Shown: positions 1 through 12,423 of the stretch, piece by piece
Position numbering within the stretch: position 1 is the stretch's first letter
Layout of the letters: each line of letters begins with the position of its first letter
Assembly: GCA_033065855.1 (NCBI GenBank)
Contig: JAVXUO010000586.1
Coordinates: forward strand, 107,001 to 171,000
From: Escallonia rubra
Taxonomy: Eukaryota > Streptophyta > Magnoliopsida > Escalloniales > Escalloniaceae
Reading direction: 5' to 3'
Length of the DNA stretch: 64,000 nucleotides
Position numbers and translations under genes: made by a program
The notes under the pieces: generated by a model
Seen by the model: the letters and a program-made list of their open reading frames with translations, nothing else
Told to the model about the DNA's origin: nothing
Databases searched by the model: none

Positions 1-800
1 TCGCGCGAAATCGCGCTAGCTTGATATTTTAAAATACACTGTAGAGTTACAAGATTCCCCGTATCAGTTAACCCCTTTCCAGTCTTTGAAAAAATCTGAA
101 ATTTTTACCTGATACATATCCTTTAAGAATAACTAGGGTCTCTTTTTTGGACTTTGGCAAAATCTAGCTCTAGCTATTTTTTATAAATTCGTGAAAAACT
201 GTCTAATTAAGTTTTCACCTTTAACGACAATTACGTTTCCCAAATCAGCTTCAAAACAACCTTTGAGGTGCTTTGCTTACATTTCTGGAGTAAAAAGTCC
301 GTTGAAAAACTTAACACTGTAAAATTACCGAAATACCCCTATCGGGGCGGCGAATTACTGAAATGCCCCCTGGCATCAGAAAATCTCAAAAGTGCTTCGA
401 AATGCTATTTTAGGCTTCCTGAATTCATTCTTGATCTAAAAAGTATTTTACGGAGGTTTCGCCCAAAAATCCCGAACCGGTGTCTGGATCGAGCGCTTAA
501 AGGGCCGTTCGGCCAAAAAAATAGGTAACGGCTTCGGAATGGCCCGAATTCCTGGGGAATGGAACTTCCCAACATCCTAGGGTTCTCATAAAATTTTCGC
601 GCGAAATCGCGCTAGCTTGATATTTTAAAATACACTGCAGAGTTACAAGATTCCCCGTATCAGTTAACCCCTTTCCATTCTTTGGAAAAATCTGAAATTT
701 GTTCCTTACACAGATCTTTTAAAAATAACTAGGGTCTCTTTTTTGCACTTTGGCAAAATCTAGCTCTAGCTATTTTTTATAAATTTGTGAAAAACTGTTT
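1..800. repeat. 596-bp tandem repeat, about 1.3 copies
   Basis: The first 200 bases recur from 597 to about 797 with few changes. Both copies begin with TCGCGCGAAATCGCGCTAGC and run through the same AT-rich stretch, giving a period of 596 bp. The second copy diverges abruptly near 800. The array may extend left of the window. It could be a satellite, or part of a larger element cut by the window edge. An 86-codon open frame at 268-528 has no recognisable domain and I do not regard it as a gene. Confidence 0.75.
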
Positions 801-1204
801 ATATTTGGCGCCCTAAAAAATCGCTATTTTGGAATCTATAAATGTAATACGCTGATTTGTATAAACCTAACATTGAATTATAAGGAAATTAAAAATACTT
901 ACTTGTTTTGACTTGATATATTTAAAGAAAAAATCCACCGATCTTCTAGCGGTTATCCACCGATCTTCTAGCGTAAATTTTTTTGGTTTGTATTGTTGTG
1001 GAGACTATGTAGGTGATATATGGAGTATGAAGACAGTTGGTAAAGATGATAGAGTGCAGAAGAAGGGTTCGGGGAGAAGGGATTATAAAGAGAGAAAAGT
1101 GAGGGAGAGAGAAGAAAGAAGACATAGAAAAAAAAATCCGTGAGTGAGCGGTCAAAGGCTGTGGCAGAAAAAAAATGGCAGAAGACTCTGTGGCCTGAGC
1201 TGCC

Positions 1205-1395
1205 TCTACAAAAAAAAAAGGAGGGGGGAAGGACACCACGTGGGGGGCATTACCCGGGGGGAGGGGAAGGACGCCACGTGGCATCACGGGAGGGGTAAGG
1301 GGCACCACGTGGCATCACGGTAGGGGGAAGGGGGGGCCATGGGGGGAAGGGGGCACCACGTGGGGGGCCATCACAGGGGGGGGGGGGGGCAGCCA
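1205..1395. repeat. G-rich minisatellite with repeated CACGTGG
   Basis: At least four imperfect units of about 40 bp, each with an ACCACGTGG or GCCACGTGG core separated by runs of G, ending in a 13-G run near 1378-1390. The overlapping open frames on both strands are products of this low-complexity sequence. A 20-bp direct duplication (cores at about 946 and 957) lies just upstream. Confidence 0.7.
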
Positions 1396-1620
1396 ACCGT
1401 AACTTTTGGCCATTAATGCCAACCGCAACTCCTTGTTGCGGTTGGGATTTTTGCCTTTTCTCTTGTCATTTTCTCGTGATATTTTCATTTTCTCGTCCAC
1501 TTTTCGTCATTATTCCATCGTTATTCCAGCCGCAACGCTCTTTTTTCCCAACCGCAGCAAGGAGCAGCGGTTCGGTGGATAATTAAAATTTTTCCCACCG
1601 GTAGACAGGGATCGGCCCCC

Positions 1621-1645
1621 ATATATATATATATATTTATATATA
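1621..1645. repeat. AT microsatellite
   Basis: Simple alternating AT run just before the left end of the large MULE. Confidence 0.8.
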
Positions 1646-1822
1646 AACTTTCGCTTAGTAATTGTGACACATAGGATTTTTAGAACTCTTATTTTTGCGC
1701 CAGGTAGGATTTTTTAAAAACATTCTCTTTCTGTCACATAAGCTTTAACTTTGCATGTGGTAGTTTCCCAACTTAATTGGTCTCTTCATTTAGAGTCCAA
1801 CTTTTTAAATTTGGATATATAT

Positions 1823-1930
1823 AAAATTGCATAAAATACCCTTGTGATTTGGGGTTGTTGCAAAAAGACTCATCCAGTTACAAAAGTTGCAATAACACAC
1901 CTAATGTTTAAAAAGTGTTACATCCGTCAA
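1823..1930 (+). repeat. Left terminal inverted repeat of the large MULE
   Basis: Matches the reverse complement of 12424-12534 with only scattered mismatches, including a shared TAATGTTTAAAAA block and the ACATCCGTCAA block at its inner edge. Confidence 0.88.
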
Positions 1931-3704
1931 CTCCCGTTACGGAATTAAGAAATTCCCTAAACTACCCCTGTATATAACCACATTGGTCTTGTTTGTCAAA
2001 CACTATATTCAAGACATTTGACTCGAATTATCACCATCTCTCTCCTCAACCCGTCACTTTCTAGCAAAATCCCATTAACCGAATCGAAAGATTGTGAAAT
2101 AATCTAAGGAAGACACAAATCAGGAACGAAATCGAACATTGGTGTCATAAACTGAAGTATTTGGAATTGGTGGAAATCAAAGACGAAGTCGAACACGAAA
2201 CTAAGTGCAATTCCAGGTAATTTTATTATTTTGAATGTTGAACTCGTGATTTTGACAAATGAAAGTATATTTAATTCGTGATATTGGGAAACATTTCTAT
2301 GCGATCTAGGGTTTCTGTGTTAATTTACGAATTTTTAAATTTCTAGGGTTTCTATGTAATCTAGGGTTTCGGCCTGGCATAGGGATTTTGTGTATTATAT
2401 GTTTATGTCAATTCACATGCATGCAACCGATTGTCCCTTTCTGTATTACAAAGTTATTTAGTTTGTTGTGTTGTTAATTGCTTGTGGTCCCTCTGTCCCC
2501 CGCCATATTGAACCTTACCCCACCATATTGAACCTTATTGTTTCTTAATGATTTCACGTGTTAAAAAAGTTGCTTTAGGTTAGACAAGTACTCTATTAAA
2601 TTATTCCTTTGTTTTTCAATTGGTAGAATGTCAGGCAAAATCACCATTGAAATTCATCATGGGGGGGTTTTTACAGATCCACCCAATAGGTCTTGGACAT
2701 GAGAGAAAGTAGAACGGTTTGAATGTGACCCTGACTACCTTTCATACTGGGAGCTTCTAGATATGTGCTTGAGTTTAGGATTACCTGCTACTAGCACCAT
2801 AACTTATAGGATACCTGGAAAGACATTTAACAATGGGTTGATGTTAATACTTGATGATAGGGGTTTAAATGATGCATTGTACCATTATCATGGTCACAAT
2901 GTAGTCATATATGTCATAAGGGGCATGGATCCCATAGTAGTTGTAGATAATAATCCTCCCCATCTTGCAATAGGAGATGGGTCTACACCAGTAGGTGATG
3001 GTGATGTGGAAATAGGGGATGGGGATGTTGTTGATGCTAGGCAAGGTACTCAGGGTGGTGAAGTTACTCATGTTGGGCAAAGTATTCAGGGACAAAGTAC
3101 TCAGGGTGAAGTTATTGATCTTGGTCAAGGTACTCAGGGTGTAGCTACTGAGGCTGGTCAAGGTACTCAAAGTGGTGTGACTGAAACTGTGTTGAACACT
3201 GGGATTGGTGAACAAAATGTTGGTGGTGTGACTGAGGGTGTGTTGAACACTGGGGTTGGTGAACAAACAGTTGAGGGTGGTGTGACTGAGACTGTGTTGA
3301 ACACTAGGGTTGGCGAACAAAATGCTGATGGTGGTGTGAATACTGAGGCTGGTGTCACTGAGAGTGTGTTGGACACTGGTGTTGGTGAACAAACAACTGA
3401 TGGTGGTGTGAATACTGATGCTGGTGTCACTGAGAGTGTGTTGGACACTGGTGTTGTTAGTGAACAGACAACTGACGGTGGTTTGACAACTGAGGGTGGT
3501 GTGAATGCTGAGGGTGAAGGGACTGATGATGGTGGTGTGAATGCTGCTGATGATGGTGCAGAGCCTGATGACCCTACAATTCCTGAGTTGGGTGAAGATT
3601 TAGAGGGGCCAGAAGATGATGACATATTTACCACTAACCCTAAGCAGAGGGGTCATAGCAATGATCCCCCTGAAGACTGGTATTCTGAGGGTGAGGAAGA
3701 GGAT

Positions 3705-6700
3705 CACTACAAGAAAAACCAGCTATGCCTACGGTATAGTACCGTAGGCATAGGTGCCAAGTACCGTAGGCATAAGCTATGCCTACGGTACTATACTGTA
3801 TCCGTAAGTGGCGATGCCCTAGATCTATGCCTACGGGGTTGAATGTTATCCCTACGGTTATCCCGTAGCCTATATACCTATGCCAAATTCGTATTAACCC
3901 ACTTATAGCCACGGTTTTTGGGGGATAAGTCTACGGTGTAACCGTAAGGACAAGTTTAATTTTTGAATCCTATGCCTACGGATGATACCGTAGCCATAAG
4001 TTTACCCTATAGATACCCTAAGATATACCTACGGTACATTCCGTAGGCTAAGGTTAAACTATGGCCATTTTTTAAAATTTTTGATGCCTTCCCCTACGGG
4101 TTAAACCGTAGGGATTGATGTGCAGAAAAAAGATCCCAAACCTACACCTACGGTTTATACCGTAGGTACATGTGCTCTCTCTCATTTTTTTTTTCAATGC
4201 TGAATTTTGTTTCACCACAATAACCTGCAAATACAATTAAAATATCATAAACATGGTTTGCAACTGAAATATTATAAACGTGTTTTGCAATTGCATAAAT
4301 ACTGCAATGATATATAACAATAATCTTGTGCACCAAATTCCATACAAAAGTGTCAATTTCACTACTTAATTTCAAAAGCCATCATAAAATCTCCATATCA
4401 TAATCCTGTCCTAGCTAGCTAGTACTATATATACATCCACCCACGTTGGTTGCGAACCACGAACAACTCATGGGAACTAGTCCTCATTTGCAGGGCTTGC
4501 ATCATGCTTCTCGCCATCATAACCATCCTACGAAATGAAGCAAAGCATGTGCATCGTCAACATTCAATCAACAAAAGCTAGTAGGAGCATGCACATTCTA
4601 TTAATATTTGCAAAGAACAAACAAAAATAAGAACAAGGGATATATTTATAGGATTAGGACTAGGCATAAAAAACAAACTCAACATAGGAAAAAGATATCA
4701 GTCTTCGATTGCTCAAGGCATCTCTTTTCAACTGAGGAACAAAACAAGATGCAAGTAAGAACTACTAACTTAACTGCTAGCAGATTATCATACCCAGAAA
4801 TCTATAAGAAATGGGATAACCAATCTCAAGACTCCCTCTATTCCTTTGTCATAAGACTGTTTATTACTTCACCAACTTTGATATGCATAGCCTTGCAATA
4901 CAGTAGTCCCAATCGAATTCTATGTGCTGGACATTGTTGTTAAAAACCCACATATTCTTCATCACTTCTATTTACTGATCAATACACGTATATTACGCCT
5001 ACCTAGATACCATAGTGGCGTCAGTACAAATGTGTAATCTTCTGCTGCGTATATAGGTGTAGAAAGCATAAATAGCTCACAAAACAGCCTAGAAAATACA
5101 GTTGCAATTGTCCTGCCCACCATTCTTAACCTATTTTTTACATGTACATGTCACACCGGATTCAGTCATGGCCTTTGACCAAAAAAGGTTTACGCAAAGA
5201 GAACAAAGGTTGTACAAATTCCTTACATTTGATATAGCAAGCAAACCCCTGTCGAAGAAAAGTATTACACCAAGAAAAGAGAAAAACACTCCAAAGCCAA
5301 TGAAGCCTAACCCAATCTCTGCATGTTTAGACAAAGTACTTGATGTTAAAAGTCAAACCTGGAGTTGAATAAAAATGAGATGAAAACCTTAAAGCAAGTC
5401 ATTAAGCGACATGGATTCAAAGACAACTACAGGACAACTCCAGATAATTTACAACTTCACTTTGTCGCAATTATACTACAGGAACCATATACAACAAACA
5501 CGGATTTGGAAGTATCCGAAAGCAGTCAATACTGTCATAAGTTCTTTACCATTAGAAGTTTCAAAGAGACCTAGCGTAGTAAGATTAGCCCCAAATAGCA
5601 AAGTCGAGAGCAGCAGATTTAAAGCCACAAATTTTCCTCTACAAAGCAATGCTAGTACTATTATCCTGCTAATATGTAGAGTTTTATTAGGTAACTCTGA
5701 AGCTTCTTATGAGGTTTGATAAAAAGTAGACATCAAACACACTTATAGGAAGATAATTGAAATCAAACCTACAATACCCAACAAGTTATCAATGGCATGG
5801 TAATTATAAAGAATTTAAAAAAATCTTAAAGCAAGAATGGACAAGTCAGCAAATAGCCTCATGTATTTATTTAAATGCAATTGGGAGAGGATAACACTGT
5901 GGCAAAAGGTTAAGCATGACACAGCTCATGCTAAGTCCTTCATTTGTTTCTTACTGAAACTAAATCTGAGAAGAAGAGATGCGCACATCTTCCAACTCTC
6001 AATATTTTTGGAAAAAAACACCCCTACCACCGCACAACCCCTACTAGCTACACATCCAACTCACACACTGCATAATACCCACGCCACCACAAACAACTAG
6101 TAAAGTTTGAAGGAGCATATCCCAAGCTTTAAGGTATACTCAATCAACAAATTGCAGAATCAAGAAGACAAAAACTACTATATAAGAGACTCAAGAATGT
6201 TGTAACACAATGTCTTATTATCAAAACTCGAGACTATATCTACTTAACCTTGGTGTTAATATTGATTATGCATGAATGTTTTGTTGTCATGCTAAAACCA
6301 ATTAACTAAACAATAGCTGCATTCAAGCCAAATACATTAACAGTAGCTACAGGTTTTAAATCTAAAGCTTATGCCTTCAAATTTCTTGATCAATGGCAAA
6401 AATAGCAACCACTTTTAACAACTCAGCTGGCCGTTCACCATTAGTCCACAAGGAATTTGCACCCAAGCTCTAGGATTGACTACACTGACTCATTAAAGAA
6501 GGCATCTCCAAAAGCAAAATACAGTAAACATGTCTTAGAAGTTAGACCCAACCTAATACAGAGATCAAAACTTTAACATGCACGTATGTTATGAGAACCC
6601 AACAATTTCAGTAGCTTTAATCCCTTAATAGTTACACATGAAAGTTATCTTCTTAGCAAGAAAAGAACTGCAAAGTAACATAGAAGTTTAGAGAAGTTTA

Positions 6701-8254
6701 CTGATTAATGTAGCAGCAGGGGTGTAAGTCCTTCTTGAAGTAGCATGTTCTTATTTTGGCAGATGACAGCTTGGGCTTCACACGTATGCTGTTTTGTTGG
6801 TTTCTCTAGGACAACAAAGCCCCTCTTAGCAAAATCATATGGTGACTATATATAGAATGCGCACAAGGAAAGCAAGAACACTAGTATGATAGACTACAAT
6901 GGTGCTAGTATTTATCAACTTAACTACCAAATAAACATAAATGAGAACGCACTTTATATGCCCAAGCACACAGTACACAGCAAGTTCCCCCCTTTCCCCT
7001 TACACACACAACACACTTTATATGCCCAAGCACACACACTAACACAGCAGCAGCAGCCCCTCATTACTGCTGTTTTCCCCTTCCTTTTAACCCCTTTCAT
7101 ACACACAAAACACCACAAAGACACCCACACATTACTTCCCAACGACAGTCTCCCTTCCCCTTCCATTTTCACCTCTACACACGCACAAACACCCGCATAG
7201 CATCACCTTTGCAATAAGTGGTATTTACACGTGACCAAGGAAACAATATCGTTGCTAGGTTAGTGACAACTTAGCGTGATTTCCAATCAACACCCAGCTG
7301 GATAGAAGTAAGCACAGAAATAAAGATGGAATCATAAGATAGCCAAGTTTATTCAACAACTACAATTTCCATGAGATGTCCGATTGAACAGATACGACAT
7401 CACTAACTGACATAACAAGATTTTCCAAATTCAAGCACTAAACTGACATGAACGAAATTAACTAAATTTAAAACTTATGCAGTCAAGGAACAGAGACCCA
7501 TATGTGATCTTTACAGTGAAATTGGAAATTGAATGAGAATTGTTACATGTGGAGTGGCTTAATTAGGCTGAAGAGGAGATCGGAAGTGCACTATTGCCAC
7601 AGACATGGGAAATGAGAGAAACCAGAAAGATGACCTTTCGACAGACAGGGGAAGGTGCACTATTGCTGCACCAGTCGTCAACGAGTCGTCGCCGCCAGAG
7701 TCCTCGCCTCGCCGTCGACACTCATTGATCAGTCTGCCCGTCACTGCTTCTTCTAAGGTCACCGTTCATCAACGTGTCGTCACCGGGGAGGGTCATTGGC
7801 CGGTGGAGTTCTCGCCTCACCGGTCACTGCTTCTTCTTCGATTGTTGTTCCAGATCTGAATTTGAAGACGGCCTCGGACCTCGGTAATCGAGTCCACCGG
7901 TGAAGTCCTCCCCTCGTTGTCTTGTTCGTTCCAGATCTGAGCTGAGCTCTACCAAAAAGAGTCAACTCGAGGAGCCCCTGCCGTGTCTGTGTGTCACTGT
8001 CGCCCGTCGCCGGTGAGTGCTACAGTCTGCCTGTCTGGGAGTGGGTGAGAATGTTTGGCATTTGGCAACTGGGCAAGTCGCAGAGAGAGAGAGAGACATA
8101 GACCCACAGTAAGCACCGTCGTGACTGCTCTTCCAAACTGAAGCAGCACGAATAGCCACGGTGCAATATTAACCGTAGGCATACATAACTTGTACCTACA
8201 GTTCCTTTTATACCGTAGGTCTTCTTGTCACCATAGGGCAGTTTTGGTGTAGTG
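3705..8254. mobile_element. Nested non-autonomous CACTA element
   Basis: It begins CACTACAAGAAAAACC and ends with the inverse of CACTACACCAAAACT. Subterminal repeats built on CCTACGG/CCGTAGG occur densely at 3720-4170 and again at 8160-8225, as is usual for CACTA (En/Spm) ends. The flanking trinucleotides are GAT (3702-3704) and AAT (8255-8257), one mismatch from a 3-bp target duplication. I see no TNP2- or TnpA-like protein in the 4.55 kb; the interior holds only short open frames, an imperfect direct repeat (CTTTATATGCCCAAGCACAC near 6951 and 7016) and a GC-richer, CpG-rich stretch at 7600-8160. It is therefore probably non-autonomous. Confidence 0.87.
3720..4170. repeat. CACTA subterminal repeats (CCTACGGT / ACCGTAGG)
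   Basis: About a dozen short direct and inverted units of TGCCTACGGT type, several forming perfect small palindromes such as the one at 3724-3750. The matching right-hand cluster is at 8160-8225. In this superfamily such repeats bind the TnpA-type protein; that role is inferred here. Confidence 0.8.
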
Positions 8255-10824
8255 AATGATATGAGAAGTGTTCATGACTCATATGAAGATTAAGATAGAA
8301 ATAGGTGGCCAGATTTTTGTGCTGATGACTTGAACCATAAGGATGGGCCAACATTGAAGGTTGGCTTGATGTTTCCAAATAGGGAGGTGCTTAAAGCTGC
8401 TGTTAAGGATTGGAGCATTAGACATGGGTATGACTTTGACTACTAGCACAATGATAGCAAAAGGATTACCTGTGTTTGCAAATATGAGAACTGTGACTTT
8501 AAGGTTCATGCTTCTCCCATGCAGGGAACCACTACATGGCAAATCAAGACCTTTAGACCAGATCACAGTTGTGGGAGAGACTACAATAACCATTTGATTA
8601 GTGTTAAGTATCTTGCACAGAGGTATAAGGATAAGTTAAGAAATGACCACAGCTAGAAGGTAGGGGCTATGAAGAAAGAAATTTATAGAGACATGTTTGC
8701 TAATGCAAACAAGCATAAGATATATAGGGCAAAAATGTTAGCTAGAGAACAACTAGAGGGGGACAGCAAAGCACAATTTGTAAGACTGTGGGATTATGGG
8801 GCAACATTGCAAAAGCACAACCCTGGCACATGTTTCAAAGTTGAGACAATTAGGCCAAGTCTAGATCTGGCACCTGTTTTCACGAGGGTGTATGTTAGAT
8901 TTGAGGCATATAAAACTGGATTTTTGGCAGGCTGCAGGCCCTTTATTGGACTGGATGGTTGTCATCTAAAGGGCCTTTATGGTGGACAATTGTTGTCTGC
9001 TGTGGCTAGGGATGAGAATGACAACATGTTCCCAGTTGCTGTAGCTGTTGTTGAGGCAGAAACCAGGGATAGTTAGTCTTGGTTTTTGACAGAACTGATT
9101 GATGATCTTGGGGGTAGTGAGAGCTTGATATTTATTTCTGACAGACAGAAAGGTTTGGTGGAGTCATTTAAGGATCTCTTACCTACCACAGAGCACAGAT
9201 TTTGTATGAGACACTTGTATGCAAATTTTAAAAAGAAATGGGGTGGTAAAGAGGTGAAGGACTATCTGTGGAATGCTGCCAGGGCAGGAACATTTAATGA
9301 TTTCAATTACTGGATCGGGAAGATAAGGAATTTGATAAATATGGAGAAATTATGAAGTATTTAGAACCATTACATCCCAGTCAATGGTCAAGATCCCACT
9401 TCAGTACCCATGCCAAGTGTGATTCACTTGTGAATAATCTAAGTGAGTCATTTAATGCATACATTATGGAAGCAAGGGACTTGCCAATTGTTAGCATGCT
9501 TGAATGGATAAGAAAAAAATTGATGAACAGATTGCAGATAAAGAAGAAATGGATGGAGAAATATGAGGGTGCAATATGTCCTAATATTGTTAGGAAGTTG
9601 GAGTGTAATGTGGTAGAAGCTAGGAATTGTTTTGCAAGTTGGTCTGGTCAGCTGGAGTTTGAGGTGGAACATTTTAATAAAACCAGGATTGTGAACTTGG
9701 CTGCAAGGACTTGTAATTGTAGGATGTGGGATCTCACTGGGATACCCTGCTGTCATGTTGTGGCTGCCATATTTGTGAACAGAGAGAGGCCTGAAGCATA
9801 TGTAGACAATTGCTATAGCAAGGATGTTTATTTGGGAGCTTATAGCAGTATGATACATCATGTTCCAAGTGAGGATGCATGGGTGGTTACTGGTTTGGAT
9901 GCTTTGGCTCCACCTAGCTACAGAAGACCACCAGGCAGGCCCAAAAAGCTTAGGAGAAGAGGTGATGAGGAGCCTAGATATCCTTCTACAGTGGGCAGGA
10001 GCCAGAAGTATGTCACATGTGCAAGATGCTTGGAGAGGGGTCACAACAAAAGGTCATGCAAAGGACCAGTCCATCCACAGTCCAAACTTATAAGAGAACC
10101 TCATCAGGTGTGGCCCAGTCCAATTTTTGTTATCTTACTCTTTTAACATGCTCTGGGCCAAATGAAACTCTTGTGATTTGCTTAATGTGGGCCATGTTTT
10201 CTTTTTCTTACAGTCCAACACAAGTAAAGGAAAAGAAAAGACAGTGGACAGTACTGTCACTCCAGCCAAAAGGAAAAAGGGTAATTTCTTAATCACATGT
10301 GCAATTTGGTAATGCAAAGCGTGTGTTTTTTTGTTGTGCTGTTATGTTTAGGGGACTGAGAGTCTGCATTAGAAAGGCACCCACTGTTAAAACATTATTG
10401 CAAAGTCTGCTCCTTGTATTTTGCTCTGTTGTAAAAAGGCACCCACTGTTAAAACATTATTGCAAATAAACACCTGCTGTGGTTGCAAATCAACACCTGC
10501 ATAATATATTGTGTTGCAAAGAGGCACCTGAAGTTTTACTAATGTCTCAACAAACCATATGATATTTTGTTAATGTTCAAAAAGTCCCCTCAAGTTTAAT
10601 TTGGATCAAGTTTTTTAATAATTTGGATCATGTATTCATATGGTTTTTTTTAATGTTAACTCTTTAGGGAAGAAGACTTCCCAATCCATCAGTAGCACAG
10701 CCTACTCCTCCACAGCCAACTCCTCCACAACCCACTTCCCCACAGCCAACTCCCCCACAGCCAACTCATCCATCAAGGCCACATGCTGTCTCATAGCCTA
10801 CTCCTACACTAGTCTGACAGCCAA

Positions 10825-10945
10825 CCCATCCACCTAGGCCACAACATATTTCACAGCCAACTCCTCCACCTATGCCACAACATATTTCACAGCCCACTCC
10901 TCCACCTATGCCACAACATATTTCACAGCCCACTCATCCACCAGG
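10825..10945 (+). repeat. 36-bp coding tandem repeat in the transposase tail
   Basis: Three to four near-identical 36-bp units encode a Pro/Gln-rich repeat (QPTPPPMPQHIS). It lies in the Pro-rich C-terminal part of the MULE transposase remnant; stops at 10795 and 10817 break the frame just upstream. Confidence 0.75.
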
Positions 10946-11712
10946 GCCAGCTGTTTCACAGCCAACTCCTTCACCAAGACCACAAACAACTGGTTCACAG
11001 GTACAGATCAACTCCTCCAAAGATTGATTATGATTTGGTGTTTGAAAAATGGTTTCTGAGAATAGATGTCTTTCTATTGTGTTGCCATAGACAAGAGCTG
11101 CATGGGTTCCACCTGGAGCTACAAGTCAGAGGCCCCCAACAGCTCCAACCAATCTAAGGCCCCAAGGTAGCACTGGAGGAGTTGTCATGGCTAACACAAC
11201 CAGGGGAAGATCCATGTTTACTGCTGCTTTGGGAAGGGGATCAAAAGCAGCCAAGGGCACTACATCAACAGCCAAAGCTGCTAAGAACATGAGTAAAGAA
11301 CATATTGGAAGAGACAAGGGGCATAAGTGAGTGCAGGAGTGATGAGAGTGTTTTTGGACTATTTTGATAGGGACATAATGTGGTATATATAGGACCATTT
11401 TTGTAAAACAGCAGCATTGTCCATTTTGTAGCAAAAACCTTAGGGCAAAATGTAGAATGTAGCATTGGCCATTTTGTAGCATTGGCCATTGTCCATTATG
11501 TATAGCGTTTGGAAATTAGCATGTAAACTATGATTTGTAATATTGTGGATAGCATTTTGGAATACATTTAACTTTGGAAATTTGATTAGTGTTGTGAGTA
11601 CAGTTAAAATTGTTGTATACTTTTGCAGCCTAAACATTACACACGCATAACCATTATGCATAAACATTAAATCTTCATAACAATGCCTCAAGTAATTGAT
11701 CATTGTAAATAT

Positions 11713-12033
11713 TCATTTAAACAACATAAGAAAGGTACACATAAATCCCCCAATAATAAACAATTTCATAAACTTCACAATAGCTTCAATTCCTTCAAGT
11801 TTGGTAATCAATTCATTACACCTACAGCCACAAATTTGAGCACCTAAACCCATAGAGTTTCCCCCAATGCTTCCTCTCTTATCATCTTGGCTTGCATTAT
11901 AGGGTTGACACCAAGCCCAAAAGTTGCATGCTCCTTTGTCACATACATAAAAAAGCTTCCCACAGCTTGCTTTCTTCTCATCTTCAACAACTTTTATCTT
12001 AGCTCTCTTACCACAAAAGCACAAACCTTCCAT
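11713..12033 (-). CDS. GRF-type zinc-finger protein with C-terminal membrane segment, carried by MULE
   Basis: A 106-residue protein reading toward the transposase gene. Residues about 5-42 fit a GRF zinc finger: CFCG near the start, then KLFYVC and CNFWAWC. The GRF fold binds single-stranded nucleic acid in enzymes such as APE2, NEIL3 and TOP3. Residues about 88-106 (KLFIIGGFMCTFLMLF) form a hydrophobic segment that could span a membrane. The ATG at 12033 lies about 390 bp inside the right TIR. The gene is convergent with the mudrA-like transposase, occupying the place of the second gene (mudrB) in maize MuDR, but it does not resemble mudrB. A related gene with the same plan lies at 57698-58305. 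The frame is intact, but whether it is expressed is unknown; its role is not inferable beyond possible nucleic-acid binding. Confidence 0.7.
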   Translation of the reverse strand: MEGLCFCGKRAKIKVVEDEKKASCGKLFYVCDKGACNFWAWCQPYNASQDDKRGSIGGNSMGLGAQICGCRCNELITKLEGIEAIVKFMKLFIIGGFMCTFLMLFK

Positions 12034-12423
12034 GAATATCTTATGTCAACCTTATGCCCACGTTAAACAGATGAGCTTGAAGAAGACATTACCTAGCCAT
12101 TGTGTCTTTTCATCAAACACTTGGTGTGCAAAAACAAAACTAGAAGAAGATTAAAAGAAAACAATTACTTTGAACACAAAACAGGGTATCATACCTTCAA
12201 TTTCCTCAATTTGTCAATTTGAGCTTAAAATTCAAGCCAAACGAAGTTTTTTGGCACCAATTTTTCTGTGAGCATCCTTTCCTGCATAGGGTTCTTGCTT
12301 TCAACGGTTATATTGGTCCAAGAAGGTATCCAGGCGCAAAAACGGCATTTAAAAAATTATTTAGCAGCGACACTTGCCACTCAAGCGCGTTTACCACAAA
12401 CGCGGTTAAAACAGACGGATTTA

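Larger units (their letters stand above)
2628..11330 (+). pseudogene. mudrA-like MULE transposase, broken by stops, a frameshift and a CACTA insertion
   Basis: The first coding exon opens at 2628, right after a TAG splice acceptor. It begins like the PB1-like N-terminal domain of plant MULE transposases (ITIEIHHGGVF, then PDYLSYWELLDMCLSLG and YRIPGKTFNNGL), followed by a Gly/Thr/Val-rich repeat region. A stop lies at 2700-2702. The frame is interrupted at 3705 by a CACTA element and resumes in phase at 8255. It then shows GLMFPNREVLKAAVKDW, the DDE-type core with GLDGCHLKG (about 8955) and FISDRQKGL (about 9137), and a SWIM zinc finger CNCRMWDLTGIPCCH (about 9714-9758). An AT-hook-like RRPPGRPKKLRRR and a CCHC knuckle CARCLERGHNKRSC follow. 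Further stops lie near 8314, 8443, 8656 and 9074, and a frameshift near 9330-9352. Small 3' exons follow (from about 10215, 10669 and 11092) with a Pro-rich tail ending at 11330. Confidence 0.9.

Noticed and set aside
2865..3634. Long minus-strand open frames (155-175 codons) opposite the MULE N-terminal region
   Set aside because: They mirror the Gly/Thr/Val repeat of the transposase on the + strand; Ser/Thr/Pro-rich shadows without a domain.
7559..8182. Possible host gene at the right end of the first CACTA
   Set aside because: GC-rich with short frames on both strands, but no domain or consistent splice pattern.
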